Shown: positions 26,324-36,343, counted from the stretch's first letter. The stretch is DNA of 64,000 nt from Streptomyces sp. NBC_01429 (GCF_036231945.1 NZ_CP109599.1:2574501-2638500), one strand, 5' to 3'. Notes: generated by a model from the letters alone, not told the origin. Made by a program: numbers and translations.

Positions 26324-26353
26324 GGGGACAGCCTACGAGGCATGACGAGCCGG

Positions 26354-26389
26354 CCCCTCGGCCAGTGGGCGGTGGTGTCGGCCGAGGGG
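26354..26389. terminator. Hairpin upstream of mshB
   Basis: CCCCTCGGCC and its perfect complement GGCCGAGGGG (10 bp) enclose a 16-nt loop. It lies downstream of the small membrane protein gene and before the mshB start. Confidence 0.55.
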
Positions 26390-26460
26390 ACGGTGGCCGG
26401 GGAACGGCCGGGTGGCGCTGATCCTGTCCGGGACAGGGCGTGGTGCTTCCCGGACGTGTC

Positions 26461-26481
26461 CTAGTGCCCGCGGGGCACTAG
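26461..26481 (-). terminator. Terminator overlapping the stop of the 64-residue gene
   Basis: CTAGTGCCC-GCG-GGGCACTAG, a perfect 9-bp stem whose right arm contains the TAG stop codon of the minus-strand gene. Confidence 0.65.
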
Positions 26482-26672
26482 AACTTGATGCCACCGATCA
26501 TCCCCGCCACGTTCGTGGTGAGTTCGCTGATCGTGGGGGCGATGGAGGAACTGGCCATGTAGAAACCGAGCAGCATGCAGACCACCGCGTGTCCCGCTTT
26601 GAGCCCGGATTTCCGGACCAGCAGGAAGACGACGATCGCCAGCAGCACCACCGCCGAAATCGAGAGTGCCAC
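26478..26672 (-). CDS. Small two-helix membrane protein
   Basis: 64 residues. Two hydrophobic segments (about 3-19 and 28-50) separated by a basic turn (VRKSGLKAGH), then a short polar C-terminus. GTG start with an ideal ribosome site GGAGGTGA 8 nt upstream, so expression is probable. No family with known function recognised; similar small proteins occur at this place in Streptomyces. Its stop lies inside a hairpin. Confidence 0.7.
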   Translation of the reverse strand: MALSISAVVLLAIVVFLLVRKSGLKAGHAVVCMLLGFYMASSSIAPTISELTTNVAGMIGGIKF

Positions 26673-26829
26673 GGCGGTTCACCTCCATAGATATTCAGTC
26701 GGGAAAACGCAGCATGCATGTGCCCGGCAGATTCCTACCCACCTATCGCTACGGATCATAACTATCCGTGCGTACGCATCGATCGGTGCACGGCAGCACA
26801 TGGGGGCGCACGGACTGGCGCGCGCCCGT

Positions 26830-26842
26830 TAGGTTCGCCCGT
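26830..26842 (+). promoter_or_regulatory. Leaderless -10 element of the S9 peptidase gene
   Basis: TAGGTT (26830-26835) is followed by 7 nt and the ATG at 26843; no Shine-Dalgarno sequence. Confidence 0.6.
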
Positions 26843-28981
26843 ATGACTTCGCCGCAGCAGCTCTCGTTCCCACGTCAGCACGCCAGGACCCAGCGGTTCA
26901 CCCTCGGTGCCCCACGCTCCTTCGCCGTGTCCCCGGACGGCGCGCGCGTGGTTTTCCTGCGTTCCGGATCCGGCACGGATCGCGTAAACCGCCTCTGGGT
27001 ACAGGATCTTGACGACCCGAACGGGGAGGCGCGGATCGCCGCCGATCCTGACGTACTGCTGAGCGGCGCGCGCGAGCAGCTCCCGGCCGAGGAGCGGGCA
27101 CGGCGTGAACGGGCACGAGAGGGCGCTGGAGGCATTGTCGGGTACGCGGTGGACGCGGAGGCCGGACTCGCCGCGTTCGCGCTCTCAGGGCGCCTCTACG
27201 CGGCCGGGCTGCGGGACGGGACGGCCCGCCGGCTCACCGTTCCCGGACCGGTGGTCGATCCCCGGCCCTCGCCGGACGGTCGGCACATCGCGTACGTGGC
27301 GCGCGGAGTGCTCCGGGTGACCGGCGCGGACGGCGAGGGGGACCGGGAGCTGGCGGGGCGCGCGGAGGGCGAGGGGGCCGATGTCACCTACGGTCTCGCG
27401 GAGTTCGTCGCGGCCGAGGAGATGAGCCGTTCGCGCGGCTTCTGGTGGTCCCCCGACTCCGACCGGCTGCTGGTCGCGCGGGCCGACACCGCGAACGTAC
27501 GGCGGTGGTGGATCTCCGACCCCGCGCATCCGGACCGGGAGCCGGCCAAGGTCGCCTATCCGGCGGCCGGCACGCCCAACGCCGAGGTGCGGCTCCTCCT
27601 CGTCGGCCTGGACGGATCGCGTACGGAGGTGGCCTGGGACCGGGCCCGCTACCCGTATCTGGCGCGGGTGCACTGGTCGGCGGCGGGGGCGCCGCTGCTG
27701 CTGGTGCAGAGCCGTGACCAGCGCGAGGCCGTGTACCTGGCGGTGGATCCCGGCACCGGCGCGACCACCCCCGTGCACCGGGACGAGGATCCGGCGTGGC
27801 TGGAACTGTTCGCCGGGGTGCCCGCCTGGGCGCCGGACGGACGGCTGGTACGGATCGCCGACGAGGGCGGCGCGCGGGTCCTGGTGGTCGGCGACCGGCC
27901 GCTGACCGGGGCGCGGTTGCATGTGCGCGCGGTGCTGGACATCGGTGCGCACGACGTGCTGGTCACGGCGTCGGCGGGCGAGGAGGCCGAGGCTCCCGAG
28001 ACCGGTGAGATCCATGTGTACCGGGTGAACGAGCTGGGCGTCGAGCGGCTCTCGGAGGGTCCCGGGGTGCACACGGCCGTCCGTACGGGCGGGGTGACCG
28101 TCCTGGTGTCCGCGCGGCCGGAGACCTCCGGGGCGTCCGTGCGGGTGCTCAGGGACGGCGCGCGGCCGGTCACCATCGACTCGTACGCCGAGACCCCGGT
28201 GCTCACGGCGCACGCGCGGCTCACCGAGGCCGGCGCGCGGCGCATTCCGTGCGCCGTGCTCCTGCCCCGGGACTACCGGGAGTCGGACGGTCCGCTGCCG
28301 GTGCTGCTGGACCCCTACGGCGGTCCGCACGGCCAGCGGGTGGTCGCCGCGCAGAACGCGTACCTGACCTCGCAGTGGTTCGCCGACCAGGGGTTCGCGG
28401 TCCTCGTCGCGGACGGCCGGGGCACTCCGGGTCGCTCCCCCGCCTGGGAGAAGGCCGTGCACCGCAATCTGCTGCTCACGCTGGACGACCAGGTCGAGGC
28501 GCTCCAGGAGCTGGCCGGGCGGTTCCCGTTCGACACCGGGCGGGTGGCGATCCGGGGCTGGTCGTACGGCGGCTACCTCGCCGGACTCGCGGTGCTGCGC
28601 CGCCCGGACGTCTTCCACGTGGGGGTCGCCGGCGCCCCGGTGAGCGATCTGCGGCTCTACGACACCCATTACGAGGAGCGCTATCTCGGCACCCCGCAGG
28701 ACGAGCCGGAGCTGTACGCGGCCCACTCGCTCGTCACGGACGACGGCCTGTCGGCCCCGGAGAACCCGGCGCGGCCCCTGATGATCATCCACGGACTGGC
28801 CGACGACAACGTGGTGGTGGCCCACTCGCTGCGGCTGTCGGCGGCGCTGCTCGCGGCGGGCAGGCCGCACGAGGTGCTGCCGCTGACCGGCGTGACCCAT
28901 ATGACGCCGCAGGAGGAGATCGCGGAGAACCTGCTGCTGCTCCAGGTCGACTTCCTGAAGAGGTCGCTGAACATGAAGTGA
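26843..28981 (+). CDS. S9 family peptidase, dipeptidyl-peptidase IV type
   Basis: 712 residues. An eight-bladed-type beta-propeller N-terminal domain (to about 480) carries the double glutamate Glu192-Glu193 (AAEEMSRSRGFWW) that anchors the substrate N-terminus in DPP-IV. The alpha/beta-hydrolase domain has Ser574 (RGWSYGGY), Asp654 (LADDN) and His686 (VTHMT). It should release X-Pro or X-Ala dipeptides. No signal peptide, so probably cytosolic. It converges with an oligopeptide ABC operon, which suggests a shared role in peptide use. Confidence 0.93.
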   Translation: MTSPQQLSFPRQHARTQRFTLGAPRSFAVSPDGARVVFLRSGSGTDRVNRLWVQDLDDPNGEARIAADPDVLLSGAREQLPAEERARRERAREGAGGIVGYAVDAEAGLAAFALSGRLYAAGLRDGTARRLTVPGPVVDPRPSPDGRHIAYVARGVLRVTGADGEGDRELAGRAEGEGADVTYGLAEFVAAEEMSRSRGFWWSPDSDRLLVARADTANVRRWWISDPAHPDREPAKVAYPAAGTPNAEVRLLLVGLDGSRTEVAWDRARYPYLARVHWSAAGAPLLLVQSRDQREAVYLAVDPGTGATTPVHRDEDPAWLELFAGVPAWAPDGRLVRIADEGGARVLVVGDRPLTGARLHVRAVLDIGAHDVLVTASAGEEAEAPETGEIHVYRVNELGVERLSEGPGVHTAVRTGGVTVLVSARPETSGASVRVLRDGARPVTIDSYAETPVLTAHARLTEAGARRIPCAVLLPRDYRESDGPLPVLLDPYGGPHGQRVVAAQNAYLTSQWFADQGFAVLVADGRGTPGRSPAWEKAVHRNLLLTLDDQVEALQELAGRFPFDTGRVAIRGWSYGGYLAGLAVLRRPDVFHVGVAGAPVSDLRLYDTHYEERYLGTPQDEPELYAAHSLVTDDGLSAPENPARPLMIIHGLADDNVVVAHSLRLSAALLAAGRPHEVLPLTGVTHMTPQEEIAENLLLLQVDFLKRSLNMK

Positions 28982-29009
28982 GCCCTCGGAGGGCGTACGG
29001 ACAGACGGC

Positions 29010-29043
29010 AACCGGCCGGTGCTCCTGGAAGCCCCGGCCGGTT
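29010..29043. terminator. Bidirectional terminator after the S9 peptidase
   Basis: AACCGGCCGG pairs perfectly with CCGGCCGGTT across a 14-nt loop that can pair further (GCT/AGC). It lies between convergent genes. Confidence 0.75.
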
Positions 29044-29141
29044 TACGGCACCCGCACGGCCGTACGTCATTCAGACTGACGGGTCCGTATATCGGTGACG
29101 GGTCGGCGAAGTTGCTTGCGTGTTAACGAAATTGATGTGTT

Positions 29142-30233
29142 TTATCTACCTTCGCCCCCCTCCGTAGCGGTCGGTGCGATCCGCCGCTCCGCCGCGAAAT
29201 GACAGGCCGAGGGATGCGCCGCGGGCCCGCCCCCGCCGCGGAAGACCTCCGGCACCGCCAGCTCCGGGACCTCCACCACGCACCGCTCCCGCGCCTTCCA
29301 GCAGCGCGTACGGAACCGGCACCCGGACGGAGGGTTCGCCGGGGACGGAACATCACCCGAAAGAATGATCCGATCGCGGTGTTCACGCGCCGTGGGGTCG
29401 GGCAGCGGCACCGCCGAGAGCAGCGCCTGCGTGTAGGGGTGCGTCGGGTGGTCGTAGATCTCCTCGTCCGAACCGATCTCCGCGAGCCGGCCCAGATACA
29501 TCACACCGACCCGGTCGGAGATGTGCCGGACGATCGACAGGTCGTGCGCGATGAAGACGTAGGAGAGCCCGAACTCGCCCTGGAGCTTCTCCATCAGATT
29601 GATGACCTGCGCCTGGACGGAGACGTCGAGAGCCGAGACCGGCTCGTCCGCGACGATGATCTCGGGCTGGAGCGCGAGTCCCCTGGCGATGCCGATGCGC
29701 TGGCGCTGGCCGCCGGAGAACTGGTGCGGATAGCGGTTGATGTACTCCGGGTTGAGCCCGACCACGTCCAGCAGCTCGCGCACCTTGCGCCGCCGGTCGC
29801 CCTTGGGCGCCACCTCGGGGTGGATCTCGTACGGCTCGCCGATGATGTCGCCGACCGTCATCCGGGGGTTGAGCGAGGTGTACGGGTCCTGGAAGACCAT
29901 CTGGATATTGCGGCGGACCGCCTTGAGCGCCCGACCGGACAGCCGGGTGATGTCCTCGCCCTTGTAGCGGATCACGCCGGAGGTGGGCCGCTCCAGGTTC
30001 ACCAGCATCTTGGCCACGGTCGACTTGCCGCAGCCGGACTCCCCGACGATGCCCAGAGTCTCGCCCGGCGCCAGGTCGAAGGAGACCCCGTCGACGGCCT
30101 GGACCGCGCCGATCTGCTTGCGGAGCAGGATGCCCTGGGTCAGCGGGAAGTGCTTGACCAGGTCCCGGACCTCCAGGAGGGGTTCGGCGGTGGGCGTGGC
30201 CCGGGTGGCACCGGCCGTCGCGGTTTCAGCCAT
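29142..30233 (-). CDS. Oligopeptide ABC transporter ATPase, OppF/DppF type
   Basis: 363 residues. Walker [10 protein letters not shown], signature [10 protein letters not shown], Walker [13 protein letters not shown], and the C-terminal oligopeptide-transporter extension with the Cys-rich segment [14 protein letters not shown] that in some homologues binds an Fe-S cluster. It energises peptide import with the OppD-type ATPase upstream, whose stop it overlaps. ATG at 30233 with GGAG 7 nt upstream; GTG at 30236 is possible. Last gene of the five-gene operon. Confidence 0.92.
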   Translation of the reverse strand: MAETATAGATRATPTAEPLLEVRDLVKHFPLTQGILLRKQIGAVQAVDGVSFDLAPGETLGIVGESGCGKSTVAKMLVNLERPTSGVIRYKGEDITRLSGRALKAVRRNIQMVFQDPYTSLNPRMTVGDIIGEPYEIHPEVAPKGDRRRKVRELLDVVGLNPEYINRYPHQFSGGQRQRIGIARGLALQPEIIVADEPVSALDVSVQAQVINLMEKLQGEFGLSYVFIAHDLSIVRHISDRVGVMYLGRLAEIGSDEEIYDHPTHPYTQALLSAVPLPDPTAREHRDRIILSGDVPSPANPPSGCRFRTRCWKARERCVVEVPELAVPEVFRGGGGPAAHPSACHFAAERRIAPTATEGGEGR

Positions 30234-31200
30234 CACGCGTCTCCTTCCAGAAGAAACAGGCGCTGTGCCGGCCCTCTCCGGACTCGAACAGCGGCGGCAC
30301 CTCGGTACGGCACACGTCCTGGGCCATCGGACAGCGGGGGTTGAAGGCGCAGCCGGGCGGGATGTGCAGCAGGTTCGGCGGCAGACCCTTGATCGCGTAC
30401 AGCTCGCGGCCCTTCTGGTCCAGCCGCGGGATCGACTCCAGCAGCCCGCGGGTGTAGGGGTGGGCGGGGGCCTTGTAGATGTCGTGCACGGGGGCGGTCT
30501 CCACGATCCGGCCCGCGTACATCACGGCGATCCGGTCGGCGACGTCGGCGACGACGCCCAGGTCGTGGGTGATCAGGATGAGCCCCATGTTCAGCTCGCG
30601 CTGGAGCTCGGCGAGCAGATCCATGACCTGGGCCTGGACCGTCACGTCAAGGGCGGTGGTCGGCTCGTCCGCGATGATCAGGGCGGGCTCCAGGGCGAGC
30701 GCCATGGCGATCATGATGCGCTGGCGCATCCCGCCGGAGAACTGGTGCGGATAGTCGTCCACCCGCTCCTTGGCGGCGGGGATCCGTACCCGGTCCATCA
30801 GCTCGATGGCCTTCGCCCGCGCCCGTCTGCGGTTCAGTCCCCGGTGGACGATGAACATCTCACCGAGCTGGGTGCCCACGGTGAGGACGGGGTTGAGCGA
30901 GGACAGCGCGTCCTGGAAGATCATCGCCATCTCGGCGCCACGGATCCCGCGCCGTTGGTCCTCCTTGAGTTTCAGCAGGTCCCGGCCTTGGAAGAGCACC
31001 TCGCCACCGGTGATCCGGCCGGGCGGCGAGTCCAGAATCCCCATGATCGCCTGGGCGGTGACGGACTTGCCTGAGCCCGACTCCCCCAGCACGGCGAGCG
31101 TCTCACCGGCCGCGACCGAGTACGTCACTCCGTTGACGGCCCTGGCGACTCCCTCGCGGGTGTGGAACTCCACCTGGAGATCGCGTACTTCGAGCAGCAT
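30226..31200 (-). CDS. Oligopeptide ABC transporter ATPase, OppD/DppD type
   Basis: 324 residues. Walker [10 protein letters not shown], signature FSGGMRQRI, Walker [13 protein letters not shown], switch His in THDLG, and the C-terminal motif [14 protein letters not shown] typical of OppD/DppD. Works as a heterodimer with the downstream OppF-type protein. ATG with GAGGAG upstream, 11 nt after the permease stop. Confidence 0.92.
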   Translation of the reverse strand: MLLEVRDLQVEFHTREGVARAVNGVTYSVAAGETLAVLGESGSGKSVTAQAIMGILDSPPGRITGGEVLFQGRDLLKLKEDQRRGIRGAEMAMIFQDALSSLNPVLTVGTQLGEMFIVHRGLNRRRARAKAIELMDRVRIPAAKERVDDYPHQFSGGMRQRIMIAMALALEPALIIADEPTTALDVTVQAQVMDLLAELQRELNMGLILITHDLGVVADVADRIAVMYAGRIVETAPVHDIYKAPAHPYTRGLLESIPRLDQKGRELYAIKGLPPNLLHIPPGCAFNPRCPMAQDVCRTEVPPLFESGEGRHSACFFWKETRDG

Positions 31201-31211
31201 GGACGCACTCC

Positions 31212-32204
31212 TCAGCGCAGCTTGGGGTCGAGGGCGTCGCGCACCGCGTCGCCGAGCATGATGAACGCGAGTACGGTCACGGCCAGCGCCCCGGCCGGCC
31301 AGAGCAGCATGTGCGGGGCGTTGCGGATGTACGGCGAGGCGTCCGAGATGTCGATCCCCCAGGAGACGGTGGGTGGTTTCAGGCCGACGCCGAGGTACGA
31401 GAGGGTCGCCTCCAGCGCGATGAACGTGCCGAGCGCGATGGTCGCCACGACGATCACCGGCGCGATCGCGTTGGGCAGGACGTGCCGCAGCATCATCCGG
31501 GGGTTGGAGGCGCCGAGGGCCCGGGCCGCCTGCACGAAGTCGTTCTGTTTGACGGTGATGACGGATCCGCGGGCGATCCGGGAGATCTGCGGCCAGCCGA
31601 GCAGCACCATGAAGCCGATCACCGGCCAGACGGTGGCGCTGGTGACCACGGACAGCAGCACCAGCCCGCCGAGGACCACCGGGATCCCGAAGAAGATGTC
31701 GGTGACGCGCGAGAGGATCGCGTCCCAGAAACCGCCGAAGAACCCGGCGAGGCCGCCGAGGACGGAGCCGACGACGGCGACGCCGAGGCTGGCCAGCACA
31801 CCGACCACCACCGAGGTCCTGGCGCCGTAGACGGTACGGGTGTAGACGTCGCAGCCCTGCCCGTTGAAGCCGAAGGGGTGGCCGGGCTGGGATCCCTCCT
31901 GGGCCTTGGCGAGGTCGCAGGAGAGCGGGTTGCCACTGGCGATCAGCGACGGCCAGATCGAGATGATCACCAGAAAGACGATGATCAGTCCGGAGATGAT
32001 GAAGACCGGGTTGCGACGCAGATCCCGCCAGGCGTCCGACCACAGACTGCGCGGCCGGCTCGCGGGCCCGCCGCCGTCGGGCCCCTCGGGGCCCTTCTCC
32101 AGGGTGAATCCTTCGCTGGTGGCGAGGTCCATCGCACCGCCGGCGCCCGTCGGCGCGATGGATTCGTGGCTGCTCTCGGGGCCGGGCCCCTGCGGCTCAG
32201 GCAT
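31212..32204 (-). CDS. Oligopeptide ABC transporter permease, OppC/DppC type
   Basis: 330 residues. A cytoplasmic N-terminus of about 60 residues, then six membrane helices with the BPD_transp_1 EAA-loop region ARALGASNPRMMLRHVLPN, the ATPase contact. The external loop after helix 1 (PLSCDLAKAQEG...) is long, as in OppC. The start overlaps the preceding permease by 8 nt. Confidence 0.92.
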   Translation of the reverse strand: MPEPQGPGPESSHESIAPTGAGGAMDLATSEGFTLEKGPEGPDGGGPASRPRSLWSDAWRDLRRNPVFIISGLIIVFLVIISIWPSLIASGNPLSCDLAKAQEGSQPGHPFGFNGQGCDVYTRTVYGARTSVVVGVLASLGVAVVGSVLGGLAGFFGGFWDAILSRVTDIFFGIPVVLGGLVLLSVVTSATVWPVIGFMVLLGWPQISRIARGSVITVKQNDFVQAARALGASNPRMMLRHVLPNAIAPVIVVATIALGTFIALEATLSYLGVGLKPPTVSWGIDISDASPYIRNAPHMLLWPAGALAVTVLAFIMLGDAVRDALDPKLR

Positions 32205-33120
32205 AGCGGATCCTCGGGTCGAGCACGGCGTACAGCAGGTCGACCAGCAGGTTCGCCACGAGGAAGACGATGACGAGCACGGTCACGAAGCCGACGACGG
32301 TCTGGGTGTTCTGGCGCAGGATGCCCTGGTAGAGCTGGAAGCCGACGCCGTGGATGTTGAAGATCCGCTCGGTGACGATCGCCCCGCCCATCAGCGCGCC
32401 GATGTCCGTACCGATGAAGGTGATCACCGGGATCAGCGAGTTGCGCAGCAGATGCCGGGTGATCACCCGGTGGCGCGGCAGCCCCTTGGCGATGGCCGTG
32501 CGAACGTAGTCGGAGCGCACGTTCTCGGCGATCGAGGACCGGGTCAGCCGGGTGACGTACGCCAGGGAGACCGAGGCGAGCACCAGTCCCGGCAGGATCA
32601 GCTCACCGAGCGGCGCGGCGGAGGAGACCGACGGCTCGATGACATGCCATTTGACGCCGAGCAGCAGCTGCGCCAGCAGGCCGGTGACGAAGGTCGGCAC
32701 GGCGATGACCACCAGGGTCAGCAGCAGCACGGAGGTGTCGACCGGACGGCCCCGGCGCAGCCCCGTGATCACGCCGAAGATGATCCCGACGATGATCTCG
32801 AAGACGATGGCGACGATCGTCAGCCGGATGGTGATCGGGAAGGCGGTGGCCATCAGGTCGATGACCTTCTGGCCGTTGAAGGCGATGCCGAAGTCCCCGG
32901 AGAAGACATGGCCCATATAGGTGAGGTATTGCTGCCAGACGGGCTTGTCGAGGCCGAAGTCCTTGCGCAGCTGGGCCTCGGTGGCCGGGTCGCACTGCCG
33001 GTCGCCGCAGAGTCCCGCGATGGGGTCGCCCATCACGTTGACCATGAGGAAGATCAGCAGGGTGGCGCCGATGAAGACGGGGATCATCTGCAGCAGGCGC
33101 CGGATCACATAACGTCCCAT
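32197..33120 (-). CDS. Oligopeptide ABC transporter permease, OppB/DppB type
   Basis: 307 residues, six membrane helices. It begins with the family N-terminus YVIRRLLQMIPV and contains the EAA-type loop AIAKGLPRHRVITRHLLRNS. The external loop after helix 1 carries two cysteines (GLCGDRQCDP), a feature repeated in the bldKC permease. ATG start 64 nt after the binding-protein stop. Confidence 0.92.
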   Translation of the reverse strand: MGRYVIRRLLQMIPVFIGATLLIFLMVNVMGDPIAGLCGDRQCDPATEAQLRKDFGLDKPVWQQYLTYMGHVFSGDFGIAFNGQKVIDLMATAFPITIRLTIVAIVFEIIVGIIFGVITGLRRGRPVDTSVLLLTLVVIAVPTFVTGLLAQLLLGVKWHVIEPSVSSAAPLGELILPGLVLASVSLAYVTRLTRSSIAENVRSDYVRTAIAKGLPRHRVITRHLLRNSLIPVITFIGTDIGALMGGAIVTERIFNIHGVGFQLYQGILRQNTQTVVGFVTVLVIVFLVANLLVDLLYAVLDPRIRYA

Positions 33121-33184
33121 GAACGGCTCCAGGGGTCGTGGTGGCGGGAGCGCCGGAGCGTCGGGCCCTGTTTGTCCGCCGGCG

Positions 33185-34825
33185 TCAGCTGACCTTGATC
33201 TCGTTGTAGACGGGGACGCTGAACGGGTTCAGCTCGACATGGGTGATCCGGTCCGAGTACCCGGCGCTGCCGTTCTGGTACCAGAGCGGAATGGCCGCCA
33301 TCTGGTCCCGGACGACCCCTTCGGCCTGCTGGAACTTACTGATCGCCGTCTTCGTGTCGGTGTCGGCGTTGGCCTCGTTGACCAGCTTGTCGAACTGGGG
33401 GTTGCTCCACTTGCCGTCGTTGGAGGAGGCGTTGGTGTAGTAGAGCGGCTGGAGGAAGTTCTGGATGAGCGGGTAGTCCATCTGCCAGCCCGCGCGGAAC
33501 GGTCCGGTGAGCTTCTTCTGGCCGATCTGGTTGCGGAAGTCGGCGAAGGTGCCGACCGGGCTGCCCACGCACGCCTTGTCGTTGCCGAGGGTGTTGTTGA
33601 TGCTGTTGCAGACGGCGTCGACCCATTCCTTGTGGGAGCCGGTGTCGGCGTTGTACGTGATCTTGAGCCGCCCGCCGGGGATACCGCCGCCCTCACTGAT
33701 CAGCTTCTTCGCGGCGGCCGGATCGTAGTCGCACGCCTTGCCGCAGAGCCCCGCCTTGTAGCCGCCGCTCGCGCCGAGGACCGGGGAGGTCCAGTCGGTG
33801 GCGGGGGTGCGGGTCTTCTGGAAGATGGTGTCGGTGATCTGCTTGCGGTTGATCGCCATGGAGAGCCCGGTGCGGACCTTGGCGGCCTGTGGGGTGTTCC
33901 ACGCCTTGTCGTAGTACGGGAAGGCGAGCGTCTGGATGATGCCGGCCGGGGTGTTGATGTAACGGCCGCTCAGGTCGGCCTTCGCGTTCTTCAGCTGGGC
34001 GGCCGGAACGTCGTCGACGAGATCCAGATTGCCCGCGACCAGATCCGTGTACGCGGTGTTGTTGTCGGTGTAGACCTTCAGGTCCACCCCGCCGTTCCGG
34101 GCCTTGTCGGGCCCGGGGTAGCCCTTCCAGGTGCGCAGCGACATCTGCGAGCCCTTGGTGTAATTCTGCACCGTGTACGGGCCGTTGCCCACGGGCTTGG
34201 AGAGCCAGGCCGCGTGGTTGTCGTAGAACGCCCTGGGCAGCGGTGCGAAGGCCGCGTAGCCGAGGGTGTCCGGCCAGGTGGAGAAGCGCTGCGACAGCTT
34301 GACGGTGAAGGTCTGGGGGCCGGTGACCTTCAGCCCCGAGAGTGTCCGGGCGGTGGGCTGTCCGGTGTCCGGGTGGACCTTCGCGTATCCGTCGATGTAC
34401 TGGAAGAAGTAGGCGTTCTTCTGGTTGTTCTTCAGATCGGCGCCGTAGTTCCACGCGTCCACGAAGGACTTCGCGGTGACCTTCTCCCCGTTGCTGAAGG
34501 TCCAGCCCTTCTTGACGGTGACGGTGAAGTTGGTCGAGTCCTTGGTGTCGATCTTCTCGGCGAGCGCGTCCTCGGCCTTGCCGGTCTTCGGGTTGTACCG
34601 CTTCAGTCCCCGGAAGATCATGTCGAGGACCTTGCCGCCCTGGACCTCGTTGGTGTTCGCCGGCTCCAGCGGATTCTGCGGGTCGCCCCACGACGAACGC
34701 ACCACACCATCGGCACCTCCACCCCCGCTGCCACCGCCGCTTCCCCCACCACCGCAGCCGGTGGCCGCCAGGGCGACGGCCACCGCGCATGCGGCCCACT
34801 TGGCGTGCGTAGCAGCTCCGCGCAT
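33185..34825 (-). CDS. Oligopeptide-binding lipoprotein, family 5 SBP
   Basis: 546 residues. Signal peptide with lipobox LAATGC (lipid-modified Cys about residue 23), a Gly/Ser linker, then an SBP_bac_5 domain to the end, including NTNEVQGGKVLDMIFRGL and NNTAYTDLVAGNLD. It captures peptides outside the membrane for the permease pair downstream. Four cysteines near CGKACDY and CNSINN could form disulfides. ATG with GAGGAGG upstream. First gene of the operon (binding protein, B, C, D, F). Confidence 0.93.
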   Translation of the reverse strand: MRGAATHAKWAACAVAVALAATGCGGGGSGGGSGGGGADGVVRSSWGDPQNPLEPANTNEVQGGKVLDMIFRGLKRYNPKTGKAEDALAEKIDTKDSTNFTVTVKKGWTFSNGEKVTAKSFVDAWNYGADLKNNQKNAYFFQYIDGYAKVHPDTGQPTARTLSGLKVTGPQTFTVKLSQRFSTWPDTLGYAAFAPLPRAFYDNHAAWLSKPVGNGPYTVQNYTKGSQMSLRTWKGYPGPDKARNGGVDLKVYTDNNTAYTDLVAGNLDLVDDVPAAQLKNAKADLSGRYINTPAGIIQTLAFPYYDKAWNTPQAAKVRTGLSMAINRKQITDTIFQKTRTPATDWTSPVLGASGGYKAGLCGKACDYDPAAAKKLISEGGGIPGGRLKITYNADTGSHKEWVDAVCNSINNTLGNDKACVGSPVGTFADFRNQIGQKKLTGPFRAGWQMDYPLIQNFLQPLYYTNASSNDGKWSNPQFDKLVNEANADTDTKTAISKFQQAEGVVRDQMAAIPLWYQNGSAGYSDRITHVELNPFSVPVYNEIKVS

Positions 34826-34961
34826 GAATGTGCCTCCTCGTCAGACGCAAGTCCTAATGCCTCCCAAATACACCCCATACAGTGACGAACCGCACCTTTA
34901 TGGCGGCTGTACGGGCGGTCAAACGGCAGTGGACGGACCGCGGCGATCCTGAGGGAGGGCA

Positions 34962-35609
34962 CTACGGCAAGCGGTCCTGCTCCTCCACAACCGAGATCCA
35001 GGTACTGCCGTGCTCGATGGACACCCGTAGCCGGGGTCCCCCCTTCGTCACTCCTTCGTAGTAGGTCTCCGCGCCCTTGCCGTGCCGGCTCAGTCCGCAG
35101 TTGGTGAGAGCCTCCCGGTAGACAGCGAGATCCTCGGCCGTCTGGTCGGCGTCGGAGTAGTCGATGACACGCTGCCGGGCGACGCCCCCCTCCTCGCTGT
35201 CGAACCAGCGGGTGTACCGCACCTGATCCGACGGCTCCACCTGGTCCGACGGCACCACGAACGGGCAGACACCGTTGATGCCGGCGACCGGGAGCGACTC
35301 GTCCCAGGACCAGTCCGATTCCTCCCAGCGCATGGCTTCGAACTGCGGCAGATCCCTGCCCTCCAGCAGCGTGACCTGGCCGTTCTCGATGTACGGGTTC
35401 TTCTCGGCGGGCGAATCGGCCGGCCGCACCGAGTCTCCGCCCGGCCCCGGCACCATCGCCCACGCCGTGCCCGCCATCACCATCGCGGCGAACGTCGCCA
35501 CCGCGCCCGTCCTGCGGCGGGCCCGCCGCCGCGAACCGCGGGCCCGCACCTCCGCGGCGCTCGGCATCCGTATGGCCACCTCGTCCAGCAGCTCCTCGGC
35601 CTCAGCCAT
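34962..35609 (-). CDS. Single-pass membrane protein coupled to an ECF sigma factor
   Basis: 215 residues. A 33-residue basic cytoplasmic head with a short helix (EAEELLDEVAIRMPSAAEV), one membrane helix (about 34-52), then an external domain with two cysteines (GVCPF, LTNCGLS). No zinc anti-sigma motif is present. The ATG overlaps the sigma stop by 8 nt, and the head resembles small membrane anti-sigma partners, so a regulatory role on the upstream sigma factor is likely but not proven. Nothing comparable is part of the bldK operon in S. coelicolor. Confidence 0.65.
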   Translation of the reverse strand: MAEAEELLDEVAIRMPSAAEVRARGSRRRARRRTGAVATFAAMVMAGTAWAMVPGPGGDSVRPADSPAEKNPYIENGQVTLLEGRDLPQFEAMRWEESDWSWDESLPVAGINGVCPFVVPSDQVEPSDQVRYTRWFDSEEGGVARQRVIDYSDADQTAEDLAVYREALTNCGLSRHGKGAETYYEGVTKGGPRLRVSIEHGSTWISVVEEQDRLP

Positions 35610-36246
35610 GGATCACCACTCCCTCACGCTCACGCCGTACACCGGAATCGGCGAGCCGCTCGCCGAGGATCTTCCTGGCCCGGCTGAGCCGGGTCCGTAC
35701 CGCACCGCTCGACGCGCCCGTCTCCCGCGCCACCTGCTCCACCGGGAGGTCCAGCAGATGGTGCAGCACCACCGCCTGCCGCTGCTCCGGCGTCAGCTCA
35801 CGCAGCGCGGAGATCAGCTCCACCCGGTCGGCCGACAGACCGGGCAGATCGGGCTGCGGCCCGTGCCGGAACTGCGCCCGCAGCCGGTTGCGCGTCCTGC
35901 GCCAGGTGCTGATCGCCAGCCGCATCGCGACCGTCCGCACCCAGGGCAGCGGATCGCCCTCCCGGGTCAGCCTCGACCAGCGCTGCCAGGCCCGCACATA
36001 CGCTTCCTGGACCGCGTCCTCGGCCTCCGCCAGGTCGCCGGTCGCCGCGTACACCGCCGCGACCAGGCGCTTCGCCGTGGCCGCGTAGAACGCGTCGAAC
36101 TCCTCCGACGCACTCGGCCCCTCCGCACCGTCGGCGCCGCGCACCCGCACCGGCCCGGTCGGTCCGAGCACTCTGCCCGGCCCGGCCCGTCCGGCCGGCC
36201 CGATCGTTCTGTCCGCTCTGAACGCCCTGGTCACCCCGTCCGCCAT
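35602..36246 (-). CDS. ECF-type RNA polymerase sigma factor
   Basis: 214 residues. A 45-residue Gly/Pro/Arg-rich leader precedes region 2 (FDAFYAATAKRLVAAVY...DAVQEAYVRAWQRW) and region 4 (LPVEQVARETGASSGAVRTR). The region 2 sequence resembles the SigE-like subgroup with small membrane partners. It lies between two oligopeptide transporter operons, on the same strand, with its own upstream region. ATG with a G-rich ribosome site 3-4 nt away; an internal start near residue 40 is possible. Confidence 0.8.
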   Translation of the reverse strand: MADGVTRAFRADRTIGPAGRAGPGRVLGPTGPVRVRGADGAEGPSASEEFDAFYAATAKRLVAAVYAATGDLAEAEDAVQEAYVRAWQRWSRLTREGDPLPWVRTVAMRLAISTWRRTRNRLRAQFRHGPQPDLPGLSADRVELISALRELTPEQRQAVVLHHLLDLPVEQVARETGASSGAVRTRLSRARKILGERLADSGVRREREGVVIHG

Positions 36247-36343
36247 CGTCCCCCCGTCCCGATTCCCTCACTCGTTTCTGCCTCTGCTACAAACACGCCC
36301 GGGACCGGCGGAATGTTACGGACGACTTTCACGGCATCCGAAC

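Noticed and set aside
29142..34825. Assignment of the first oligopeptide operon as bldK
   Set aside because: Its order is binding protein, permease, permease, ATPase, ATPase; the bldK order with the binding protein between permeases is found only in the second operon.
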